DNA of 64,000 nt from DATARH01 sp963789255 (GTDB lineage: Bacteria > Pseudomonadota > Alphaproteobacteria > ATCC43930 > CGMCC-115725): assembly GCA_963789255.1 (NCBI GenBank), contig CAWBJW010000004.1, positions 124,001-188,000 of the forward strand, read 5' to 3'. Below, piece by piece: positions 9,410-17,311 of this stretch; within the stretch, counting starts at the first letter, position 1, and every line of letters begins with the position of its first letter. The position numbers were made by a program, and so were the translations under genes. The notes beneath the pieces were generated by a model, which saw only the letters and a program-made list of their open reading frames with translations, made no database searches and was not told the DNA's origin.

Positions 9410-10826
9410 TCAGTCCAGCGGCGGGCGGCGTTGCGGCTGCGTCGTCTCGAAGGCGCGCGCCGCCCGCAGGACGCGGTCCTCCCGGTAGAGCGGCCCGACG
9501 ATCTGCAACCCGATCGGCAGCCCGGCGCCGGTCAGCCCGCACGGCACCGTCGCCGCCGGCTGGCGCGTCATGTTGAACGGGTAGCTGAACGGCGACCAGT
9601 TCGACCCAGCTGCGTTCGGTGGCCGGGTCGTTGAGGTCCTGGCCGACCGGCAGGGCCGGCACCGGCATCATCGGCGTCAGCAGCAGATCGTAGCGCTGGT
9701 GGAACGCTGCCATCTGCGCCCCGAGCACGGTGCGCGCCATGTCGGCGCGGACGAAATCGGCGCCGCTCACCCGCTCGCCCTCGGCGACGACGGCGACGAG
9801 ACCGGGATCGCACAGCGCGCGCTTGCCGGCCGGGTAGTTCGACAGCAGATAGGCGGCGCCAGCGCGCCACAAGGTCAGCAGCGCCTCGCGCGGCGAGGGG
9901 AAGATCGCGCCGACCTGATCGACGACGGCGCCGAGTTCCTCGAAGCCTCGCGCCGCGTTGGCGCAAGATGCGGCAATCTCGGGATCGACTTTGGCATAGC
10001 CAAGATCGGGGCTGTAGGCGATATGCCAGCCGTGCACGCCGTCTTCGATGCCGTCGAGGTAATCGCGGCCGCCCGGCATCAACTCGGGCGGCAGGGTGTA
10101 GGGGTCGCGGGGGTCGGGCCGCGCCAGCACGTTCAGCATCGCTGCTGCGTCGCGCACATCGCGCGCCATCGGCCCGACATTCGACAGGTGGCCCATCGGC
10201 GAGGACGGATAGGCCGGGACCCGCCCGAACGTCGCCTTGATACCGAAGATGCCGGTGAAGGCGGAGGGGATGCGGATCGAGCCGGCGCCGTCGCTGCCGA
10301 CATGGAGCGGGCCGATGCCGGCGGCGCAGGAAGCGGCGGCGCCGGCGCTGCTGCCGCCGGTCGTGCGCCCGCGGTTCCACGGGTTGCGGGTGATGCCGGT
10401 CAATGGCGAGTCGCCGATCGCCTTCCAGCCGAATTCCGGCGTCGTGGTTTTGCCGAGGATTACCGCCCCGGCCTCGCGCAGCCGCGCGACGGCCGGGCCG
10501 TCCTCCGCCCAGTCCTGCGCCGGATCGACGAGGCGCGAGCCGCGCAATGTCGGAAAGCCGCGCATCAGCACGAGGTCCTTGATCGTCGCCGGCACGCCGT
10601 CGAGCGGCCCCAGCGGCTGGCCCGCCATCAAGCGCCGCTCGGACGCGCGCGCCGCGGAAAGCGCGCCGTCACGGTCGACGACGCAGAAGGCGTTGAGCTC
10701 GGGCTGCAAGGCGTCGAGCCGGGCGAACAGCACCTCGGCGGTCTCGACCGGCGACAGCTTCTTCTCGCGATAAAGCCCGGCGAGGTCGAGCGCCGAGAGA
10801 AAGGCGATGTCGGCAGCGCTCGTCAT
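9410..10826 (-). CDS. Amidase signature family hydrolase, frameshifted near 9599
   Basis: Amidase-signature enzymes hydrolyse amide bonds with a Ser-cisSer-Lys triad. The Lys is in VPATIKDLVLMRG, the cis-Ser in TGGSSAGAAAS and the nucleophile in GSDGAGSIRIPSAF. From the ATG at 10826 (after GGAGGG) the frame is normal to ERSWVE near base 9600, where one extra base on + at 9599 shifts it. In the neighbouring frame the protein continues WSPFSYPFNMTRQPAATVPCG and then GLPIGLQIVGP to RRPPLD and a stop at 9410. That is the expected C-terminus, for a total of about 471 residues. Uncorrected, translation would run on into the GNAT gene. The neighbouring serine hydrolase, CaiB transferase and deacylase suggest a catabolic role. 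Confidence 0.85.
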
Positions 10827-11304
10827 TTTCCCTCCGCAGCTGATCGCATGCGACTATCGGCCAATCGCCGCACCCCGCGCAACGCCTGCCGGAACGGCCC
10901 GCCGTTTGCGCCGCATCTCGGCGCCGGGGATTACGGGGTTGCCCAAGGCCGCGTCCTCGCCGAGCGGGTCGAGACGCTCGCCGCGAAGGTCGGGCTGCGC
11001 GACGCGGGACCGGCGGCCGCTGCGGCTGCCATACCGGCGCCGGCTCAACGGAACCGCGAGCGTCGCGTCCGCCCCACGCATGTTGCCATTGCGCGGAGTG
11101 GAGCGACAAAGCTAGAGCAAATTCCGCTGAATTTGGCTCACCACCCCAAATCGTCATCCCGGGACTTGATCCGGGGATCTCGGGGCGCCCCGGTAGGGGG
11201 ATGCAACTCAACCTGAACGAAATTCCCGCTAATCCCAATCAGGATAGAGCCGGTTGCCCGAGATTGCTTCGCTGCGCTCGCAATGACGCCAGGAAAAGCC
11301 CGCC
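10827..11304. other. Intergenic region with palindromic repeats
   Basis: These 478 bases lie upstream of the amidase and downstream of the serine hydrolase. The first 250 bases are GC-rich without a convincing gene. From about 11086 come short repeat units that recur elsewhere in the window. No RNA gene or clear promoter was recognised. Confidence 0.5.
11152..11288. repeat. Pair of palindromic intergenic repeat units
   Basis: The unit at 11152-11179 is built around CGTCATCCCGGGACTTGATC, a near-palindromic sequence widespread in alphaproteobacterial intergenic DNA. The unit at 11262-11288 pairs GATTGCTTCG with CTCGCAATGACG. Relatives of the second unit recur at 31344-31413, and a related half (gcggagtggagcgac) lies at about 11093. 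Confidence 0.55.
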
Positions 11305-12522
11305 TCACCGGTAGCGCCGCCCATGTGAGCGAGTGAGAGCTGCGTAGACGAGCTGGCGCGTCAGATTGCGGTAGCGCAGGCGCCGTTCGAGCGATTGCAG
11401 CAGGAAGACCGCGATCAGCTGCTCGGCCGGGTCGGTCCAGAAGGTCGTGCCGGTGACGCCGTGCCAGAAATAGTCGCCGACCGAGCCGGGGACCGGACAG
11501 CGGCCCTGCTCCTTGCGCACCGCGAAGCCGAGACCGAAGCCGAGCCCGAACTCCGGCGTCGGTGCCAGGGCGCCGAACCGCGCGATCCCGCCATAGGCGA
11601 CACCGGGCGGCAGATGGTCCGAGGTCATATGCGCGATCGTTTTCGGCGCCAGCAGCCGCACGCCGTCGAGTTCGCCGCCGTTCAGCAGCATCTGGCAGAA
11701 GCGCAGATAATCGGAAGCGGTCGACACGGCGCCGCCGCCGCCCGATTCGAAGCGGCCGGGCGCGGTGACATTGCGCATCGGCGGGCGCTTGCCGGTGGCC
11801 GGATCGATTTGCGCCTCGGCGACGCGCTGGGCGCGCTCGCCGGTCGCGGCAAAGCCGGTGTCGGCCATGCCGAGCGGGCCGGTGATCCGCTCGGCAAAGA
11901 ACGCCCCCAGCGACTTGCCGGACACGACCTCGACGATATGCCCGAGCACATCGGTCGAGCGGCTGTATTCCCAGGTCGTACCCGGCTCGAACATCAGCGG
12001 CAGCCGCGCCAGCTTGGCCACCAGTTCCGCATTGGTCTGGTTCTCGTCGCGCAGATTCGCGTCGCGCCAGATCATCTGCACCGGCGAGTCGCCGAAATCC
12101 TCGTAGGTGAGGCCCGAGGTGTGGCGCATCAGGTCATGCACGGTCATCGCCCGCGCCGGTTTGCGGCGCTCGACCCCGACGGTCAGCCCGCCGAATTCGG
12201 GGAGATACTCCGCGGCCGGTGCGGCGATATCGAGGAGGCCGGCCTCGGAGAGCATCATCGCCGCTACCGAGGTCAAGGGCTTGGTCATCGAGGCGACGCG
12301 GAAGATCGCATCCGATGTCATCGCCGCGCCGACCTCCCGGTCGCGAAAGCCGAACGCCTCGGTGTAGGCGACCCGTCCGGCGCGGGCGATCGCCAGCACC
12401 GCGCCCGGGATCAGCTTACGCTCGACATCCTGCCGGATGACGCCGGCCGCCCGTTCCAGCCGCGGCGACGACAACCCGACCTGTTCCGGACATTCGGCCC
12501 GCGGCAACCCAAATACGTCCAT
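11305..12522 (-). CDS. Serine hydrolase of the class C beta-lactamase family
   Basis: This 405-residue protein has the penicillin-binding-protein/class C beta-lactamase fold. The nucleophile motif S-M-T-K is at about residue 77 (RVASMTKPLTS), followed by HDLMRHTSGLTYEDFG and WEYSRSTDVLG, where Tyr-Ser takes the place of the Tyr-Ala/Ser-Asn box. The C-terminal HGVTGTTFW replaces the Lys-Thr-Gly box. This set matches EstB-type esterases and D-aminopeptidase-like enzymes rather than true beta-lactamases. No signal peptide is evident, so the protein is probably cytoplasmic. The ATG follows AAAGGAGAGG. The CaiB gene ends 18 bases upstream, so the genes are likely one operon. Confidence 0.87.
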   Translation of the reverse strand: MDVFGLPRAECPEQVGLSSPRLERAAGVIRQDVERKLIPGAVLAIARAGRVAYTEAFGFRDREVGAAMTSDAIFRVASMTKPLTSVAAMMLSEAGLLDIAAPAAEYLPEFGGLTVGVERRKPARAMTVHDLMRHTSGLTYEDFGDSPVQMIWRDANLRDENQTNAELVAKLARLPLMFEPGTTWEYSRSTDVLGHIVEVVSGKSLGAFFAERITGPLGMADTGFAATGERAQRVAEAQIDPATGKRPPMRNVTAPGRFESGGGGAVSTASDYLRFCQMLLNGGELDGVRLLAPKTIAHMTSDHLPPGVAYGGIARFGALAPTPEFGLGFGLGFAVRKEQGRCPVPGSVGDYFWHGVTGTTFWTDPAEQLIAVFLLQSLERRLRYRNLTRQLVYAALTRSHGRRYR

Positions 12523-12540
12523 CGACCTCTCCTTTGATCC

Positions 12541-13773
12541 TCAGATCACGCCGTCGTCCTTCAGCGCCGCGAGCTCGCCCGCCGACAGCCCAAGCCAGCC
12601 GCCGTAGATTTCGGCATTGTGCTGGCCGATTTTCGGGCTCGGCGCCGCCGGCGCCTTGGCGAGCCCATGCAGGCGCAACGGCGAATTCGGCACCGTGATC
12701 GGCCCCAGCTCCGGGTGCTCGATATCGACCAGCATGCCGCGCTCGTGCATGTGCCTGTCGTGCATCACCTCAGGCGCGGTGCGCACCGGCGCGCACGGCA
12801 CCCGGTTGGCCTTGGCGCGGGCGAACACCTCCATCTTCGGCAGGGTGCGCGTCCATTCGGCGACGAGCGCGTCGGTCTCGTCCATATGGGCGATGCGGTC
12901 GGCGTTGGTCTTGAAGCGCGGGTCGTCGGCCAGCTCTTCGCGCCCCATCACCTTTAGCAGATTGAGCCAATGCCCTTCGGTGACGATGTGGATCGCGACA
13001 TGGCCGTCCGCCGCCGGATAGACGTTGTAGGGCGCTGTCGACAGCCCGGCCTGGCGGTTGCCGGTGCGCGGCGGCGGCTGGCCGGTGCGGTGGTAGTATT
13101 CGAAGCTCGCCGCGAGGCTCGAATAGACCGTCTCCTGCATCGCCACCTCGACGAGCCTTCCTTCTCCGCTGGCCTTGCCGCTGCGGTCGCGGTCGTAGAG
13201 CGCGGTCAGCACCGCGGCGTACAGGTGAATCCCGCCCATGAAATCGACGAGGGTCGGCCCGGCCTTCATCGGCGGCCCGTCGGGCATGCCGGTCACGCTC
13301 ATGATCCCCGAGGCCGCCTGGATCGTCAGGTCCATCGCCAGATTGTCGCGATCGGGACCGCTGATGCCAAACCCGGTGCCGGTGGCGTAAATGAGGCGCG
13401 GGTTGACCTCGCGCAGGACGCTCCAGCCGATCCCGAGATCGTCCATCGTGCCCGGCGAAAAATTTTCCAGGAGCACGTCGGCGCGCCTGACCATCTCGAA
13501 CAAGAGTTCGCGTCCCCGCGGGTGCTTCAGGTTGAGGGTCACCGCCCGCTTGTTCTGGTTGAGCATCGCGAACGGCAGGGTGGCGCTCTTGCCCGGCAGG
13601 GCGCGGCGGCGCAGCGGTTCGCCGTGCAGCGGCTCGATCTTGATCACGTCGGCCCCGCCCTTTGCCAAGAGAAGCGTCGCATAAGGCCCTTGAAAGATCT
13701 GGCCGAAATCGATGACGACCAGGCCGGCAAGCGGCAACCTTTCCGATCGTGACTTCTCCCCGGTGCTCGGCAT
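12541..13773 (-). CDS. CaiB/BaiF family CoA transferase (family III)
   Basis: The 410-residue protein shows the family III CoA-transferase features VVIDFGQIFQGPYATLLLAK, IKIEPLHGEPLRR, NQNKRAVTLNLKHPRGRELL and LLENFSPGTMDDLG. NLAMDLTIQAASG carries the Asp expected to form the acyl-anhydride intermediate. It would move CoA between an acyl-CoA and a carboxylic acid in the cytoplasm. The length is normal. It lies between a D-aminoacylase-family gene and a serine hydrolase on the same strand, which suggests one catabolic operon. The substrate cannot be told from sequence. Confidence 0.9.
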   Translation of the reverse strand: MPSTGEKSRSERLPLAGLVVIDFGQIFQGPYATLLLAKGGADVIKIEPLHGEPLRRRALPGKSATLPFAMLNQNKRAVTLNLKHPRGRELLFEMVRRADVLLENFSPGTMDDLGIGWSVLREVNPRLIYATGTGFGISGPDRDNLAMDLTIQAASGIMSVTGMPDGPPMKAGPTLVDFMGGIHLYAAVLTALYDRDRSGKASGEGRLVEVAMQETVYSSLAASFEYYHRTGQPPPRTGNRQAGLSTAPYNVYPAADGHVAIHIVTEGHWLNLLKVMGREELADDPRFKTNADRIAHMDETDALVAEWTRTLPKMEVFARAKANRVPCAPVRTAPEVMHDRHMHERGMLVDIEHPELGPITVPNSPLRLHGLAKAPAAPSPKIGQHNAEIYGGWLGLSAGELAALKDDGVI

Positions 13774-13839
13774 CTGTCCCTCTCTCTGTCCTCGCCCGAT
13801 TGTGTCCAGCCACGGCAGGCCGGCGCAAGCCGTAGGCGG

Positions 13840-15288
13840 CTATCGCGCCTCCGCCTGCAGCTGTTGCCGGCGCAGGGCGCGGCCCGGGCGCTCACCGGTT
13901 GGCTTGCGGTCGGCCCACACCGGGCGGCCGTTGACGAAGACATGCTCGATGCCGGCGGAAGGCAGGGTCGGCTCGGCAAAACTGGCGCGGTCGATGACGC
14001 GCTCGGGATCGAACACGGTCACATCGGCATGGGCGCCGGCAGCGACGACGCCGCGGCCGGTGAGCCCGAACCGTGCGGCCGACAGCCCGGTCATCTTGCG
14101 CACCGCGGTTTCGAGCCCGAACAACCCAACCTCGCGGCAATAATGGCCGAGCACGCGAGGAAAGGTGCCCCACAGGCGCGGATGCGGGTGGATGTCGTGC
14201 GGCAGCCCGTCCGAGCCGATCATCGTCCGCTCGAAGGCGAGCACCCGGCGCACGTCGGCCTCGTCCATCATCCAGTAGATCGCGCCGGCCGGCTGCAGGC
14301 GCTCGGCCGCTTCGAGAATACCGACGCCCCAGTCGCGGGCGATGTCGGTCAGCTCGCGCCCGGCCTGGTCCGGCGCCGATTTCGACCACGTGATCAGCAC
14401 CCGCGTCGCATCCTCGATGCGCTCTTTGCGCAGCACGGTCGAGGAGGCGATGTACGGATAGGCGTCGAGACCGATCTCCTGCCCCGCCATCGCCGCCGCG
14501 ATCTTCGGCAAGGTCTCGGCGGTGCGGCCGAAATTGGCGACCCCGGTCGTCTTGTGGTGCGAGATCACCACCGGCACCTGCGCCGCGCGGCCGACATGGA
14601 AGCTCTCGTCGAGGCTTTCGAGCACATGCTCGGCCTCGTCGCGCATATGCGTCGTATAGATCGCACCGGCCGGGCGCAACCGCACCGCAAGGGCCTCGAT
14701 CTCGGCCGGCGGCGCGTGAAAGGCCGGGGCATAGAACAGCCCCGACGACATGCCGATGGCGCCGGCATCGAGCGCCTCCTGGAGCCGATCGCCCATCCGG
14801 GCGATCTCATCGGCGCGGGCCGCGCGGTCGAGCTCGGCCATCGCGCCGACGCGCAAGGTCGAATGGCCGACCAGGCAGGCGGCGTTGATGGCGGGCGGCG
14901 ACTTGTCGAGCGCGGCGAGGTAATCGGCAAACCGCGGATAGGCGTAATCGGCGGCGTCGCCGATCAGATCGAGCGGTGGGGGCACCCGGTCGAGCGTCAG
15001 CGGCGCGAGGCTGACGCCGCAATTGCCGGTGATGACCGTGGTGACGCCCTGGCTCGCCTTCGCCGCCATCTCGGGAGAGGCAAGCAGGGCGCGGTCGTCA
15101 TGGGTGTGCACGTCGATGAACCCGGGCGCGACGATCAGGCCCGCGACGTCGATCTCGCAAGCCCCCGCCGACTTCGCCACGTCCCCAACCGCGGCGATGC
15201 GGTCGCCCGATATCGCCACATCGGCACGAAAACGCGCCTGGCCGGTGCCGTCGATCACCGTACCGCCGCGCAGGATCCAGTCCGTCAT
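13840..15288 (-). CDS. N-acyl-D-amino-acid deacylase family amidohydrolase
   Basis: The 482-residue protein is a metal-dependent TIM-barrel amidohydrolase. The strand-1 metal motif is FIDVHTHDDRAL and the D-aminoacylase Cys is in TTVITGNCGVSLAPL. Later ligands are in YTTHMRDEAEHV and VVISHHKTTGVANFG, and the catalytic Asp is in MIGSDGLPHDIHPHPR. A small beta-sandwich is formed by both termini (LRGGTVIDGTGQ and VFVNGRPVWADRKPTG). Relatives cleave N-acyl-D-amino acids or act on hydantoin- and dihydroorotate-like amides. The position upstream of CaiB and near an amidase suggests a role in breakdown of N-acylated compounds, by inference. Confidence 0.9.
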   Translation of the reverse strand: MTDWILRGGTVIDGTGQARFRADVAISGDRIAAVGDVAKSAGACEIDVAGLIVAPGFIDVHTHDDRALLASPEMAAKASQGVTTVITGNCGVSLAPLTLDRVPPPLDLIGDAADYAYPRFADYLAALDKSPPAINAACLVGHSTLRVGAMAELDRAARADEIARMGDRLQEALDAGAIGMSSGLFYAPAFHAPPAEIEALAVRLRPAGAIYTTHMRDEAEHVLESLDESFHVGRAAQVPVVISHHKTTGVANFGRTAETLPKIAAAMAGQEIGLDAYPYIASSTVLRKERIEDATRVLITWSKSAPDQAGRELTDIARDWGVGILEAAERLQPAGAIYWMMDEADVRRVLAFERTMIGSDGLPHDIHPHPRLWGTFPRVLGHYCREVGLFGLETAVRKMTGLSAARFGLTGRGVVAAGAHADVTVFDPERVIDRASFAEPTLPSAGIEHVFVNGRPVWADRKPTGERPGRALRRQQLQAEAR

Positions 15289-15407
15289 GCCCGCCTCCGG
15301 TTCGGGGTCGGGCGCAGCCTATCGGCTTTGGGACGAGCTGCGAAGGCGGTTGCCGATGCCGTGCCGACGGCGGATCATCCGATGCTGTTGCGGCGCGGGA
15401 GGCGGCG

Positions 15408-15833
15408 ATGGCTGCGGTGAGGACGGGCGGATGCCTATGCGGCGCGGTGCGCTATGAATCCGCAGGCGAGCCGGTGTTTTCGCTGCAATGCCATTGCCGC
15501 GACTGCCAGCGGTCGAGCGGCACCGCCTATATCGCGGCGATGCGCGTCCCCGCCGCCCTCTTCCGCATCACCCGTGGCACGCCAAAGCGCTATGTCGGCA
15601 AATCGGACAGCGGCAACGATATCACCCGGGCGTTCTGCGGCGATTGCGGCTCGCCGCTCTACGTCCAGGTGTCAACGCGGCCCGATCTCGTGGGCCTCAG
15701 GGTTGGCACACTCGATGACCCGGGCGAATTCCATGCCGACGCCGACATCTTCGTCAAGAGCGCCCAGAAGTGGGACCACATGGACCCCGCGCTGCCGAAA
15801 TACGACACCTACCCGCCGGGTAAATCATATTAG
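15408..15833 (+). CDS. GFA/CENP-V family zinc-binding protein
   Basis: The 141-residue protein carries the two zinc-binding Cys clusters of the glutathione-dependent formaldehyde-activating (GFA) family: GGCLCGAVRYES with CHCRDCQRSSG, and FCGDCGSPLYVQ. The beta-rich core between them includes TRGTPKRYVGKSDSG. The ATG at 15408 is preceded by GGGAGGCG. Many members are annotated as aldehyde-lyases, but most have no proven glutathione-formaldehyde activity, so the call is to family only. Its end overlaps the convergent DUF6165 gene by nine bases. Confidence 0.9.
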   Translation: MAAVRTGGCLCGAVRYESAGEPVFSLQCHCRDCQRSSGTAYIAAMRVPAALFRITRGTPKRYVGKSDSGNDITRAFCGDCGSPLYVQVSTRPDLVGLRVGTLDDPGEFHADADIFVKSAQKWDHMDPALPKYDTYPPGKSY

Positions 15834-16211
15834 CGGGTACGATTTTTCCTCGACGATGTCCGAGCCGGTCAATTGGTTGATGCGGCGCTTGAGGACGGCG
15901 CGGCGATCATTGTCGCGGTAGACGCTGCGCGCCAGCTCGATAAAGCGGTCGTCGAACCGCCCGTCGCGCTCGTGCTCGCGGATCTCTTCCTCCGTGCGCC
16001 ACAGACGGCGGTTAACGGCCTGGAGCTCCGAACAGAGCGCCTCCAGTTCCGGCGCCGACGCCACTTCCCGCCCGCGCACAGCGTCGAGCGCGGCAAGTTC
16101 GCGCATCACATTGGCGCGCTGTGCCGGGTCGGTAATTTCCGCGGCCTTGATTTCGAGGATGCTGATCTTGTCGAGCAGCTCACCGACCGAGATCGGCACC
16201 AATAAGGGCAT
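15825..16211 (-). CDS. DUF6165 family protein
   Basis: This 128-residue, mostly helical protein begins MPLLVPISVGELLDKISILEIK and is rich in charged heptad-like stretches (REVASAPELEALCSELQAVN, TEEEIREHE). It looks like the DUF6165 family, small proteins of unknown function often next to glycosyltransferases. Its start overlaps the end of the GT9 gene by 32 bases, so the two are almost certainly co-translated. A role beside envelope-glycan synthesis is inferred from context only. Confidence 0.72.
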   Translation of the reverse strand: MPLLVPISVGELLDKISILEIKAAEITDPAQRANVMRELAALDAVRGREVASAPELEALCSELQAVNRRLWRTEEEIREHERDGRFDDRFIELARSVYRDNDRRAVLKRRINQLTGSDIVEEKSYPLI

Positions 16212-17310
16212 CTGCCTCGCCTTGCTGTGCTTCGGGCATGCCGCCGCTTGCGGGACCGACCGCTACCTGCCGCTCGACCGCCGCCGCGACGGCGTCGAGC
16301 GGAATGGCGTCGATCCGGTCGGAACCGTAGTCCTGGGCCTTCAGGCAGATCAACGCCCGCGCGAACGGCGCGTATTTCTCCGGGCGGGTCGGCCCATACA
16401 GCGACACCATCGGCGCCCCGCCTGCGGCCAGCAGGTGCCCCGGTCCCGAACAGTTCGCCACGGCGACCGACAAACGCCCGCCGAGCGCCGTGGTCAGGCA
16501 TGGCCCGCCGATCGCACCGGGCGCGGCGGCGGCGTTCGTTTGCTCGGGAAACAGCGCCTGCGGCACCGCTTCGCGCAGCTTGCCGTGCCATTCGCTCTCT
16601 TCCGGGCCGATCAGGAATACCGGCACCCGGCCGCGCCCGACCTGCGCCTGCGCCAGGGCGATGAAGGCGTCGAGGGGCCAGCATTTCCCGGTGTGTTTGT
16701 TGCCGGCGCCGGGCGACAAGCCGACATAGGTCGGACCCGGCGGCAACAGCTGTGCCGCGCGGGCGCGCCAGGCCGGCGGCAACGGGATCGGGTTCGGCAC
16801 GGCGACCGGATGCTCGGCCGCCGCCCCCGCCAGTCCGAGGAGCTTGTCGATGAGGCGCGGCGGGCGCAGCTTCAGCGGGTGCGGCGGCCGGGCATCCGAC
16901 CACACATAGCGCCAGGTGCCGCTGATGAAGCGGCGATGCGGGATACGCCGCAGGAACAAGGTGCGCCCGAGATAGCGCTGGGTATCGACGATCAGGTCGA
17001 AACGGCGGTCGAGGATCGGGTGCCCATGGCGCCAGGCCAAGCGCAATGCCGCGCGCGGATCGGTCGGGATGGCGAGGTCGGTGATGAACTCGTCGATGCG
17101 GCCATCGACCAGCGGCGCCAGTTGGTCGCGCAGGTAGAACGAGCCGCTCGTCCCCGGAACCCAGGCGATCCGCGCCGTCGGAAACGCCTGAGCGAGCGCC
17201 AGCAGCAATGGCAATTTCAGCACATTCTCACCGAGCGCGTTGTCAACATCGCTGGTGACGTAGACGAGGATCGATCGCACCAAGAGGGGTGAATCGGCTG
17301 GTCGCCACAT
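16180..17310 (-). CDS. Glycosyltransferase family 9 (heptosyltransferase-like) protein
   Basis: The 376-residue protein, starting MWRPADSPLLVRSILVYV, shows the two-Rossmann GT9 layout. An N-terminal acceptor domain contains NALGENVLKLPLLLALAQAF (the GD/NALG-type motif) and FDLIVDTQRYLGR. The C-terminal nucleotide-sugar domain contains VGLSPGAGNKHTGKCWPLD, VFLIGPEESEW, VANCSGPGHLLAAGGAPMVSLYG and TRPEKYAPF. GT9 enzymes add heptose or related sugars to lipopolysaccharide core at the cytoplasmic face. The chosen ATG follows the stop of the upstream FAD/Fe-S gene by one base. The frame is open further upstream, but that part lies inside the neighbour. Confidence 0.85.
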   Translation of the reverse strand: MWRPADSPLLVRSILVYVTSDVDNALGENVLKLPLLLALAQAFPTARIAWVPGTSGSFYLRDQLAPLVDGRIDEFITDLAIPTDPRAALRLAWRHGHPILDRRFDLIVDTQRYLGRTLFLRRIPHRRFISGTWRYVWSDARPPHPLKLRPPRLIDKLLGLAGAAAEHPVAVPNPIPLPPAWRARAAQLLPPGPTYVGLSPGAGNKHTGKCWPLDAFIALAQAQVGRGRVPVFLIGPEESEWHGKLREAVPQALFPEQTNAAAAPGAIGGPCLTTALGGRLSVAVANCSGPGHLLAAGGAPMVSLYGPTRPEKYAPFARALICLKAQDYGSDRIDAIPLDAVAAAVERQVAVGPASGGMPEAQQGEADALIGADLGR

Positions 17311-17311
17311 T

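Noticed and set aside
8955..10826. Amidase-GNAT fusion protein
   Set aside because: The joined frame passes through nonsense sequence. Shifting one base at 9599 restores the amidase C-terminus and its own stop before the GNAT start.
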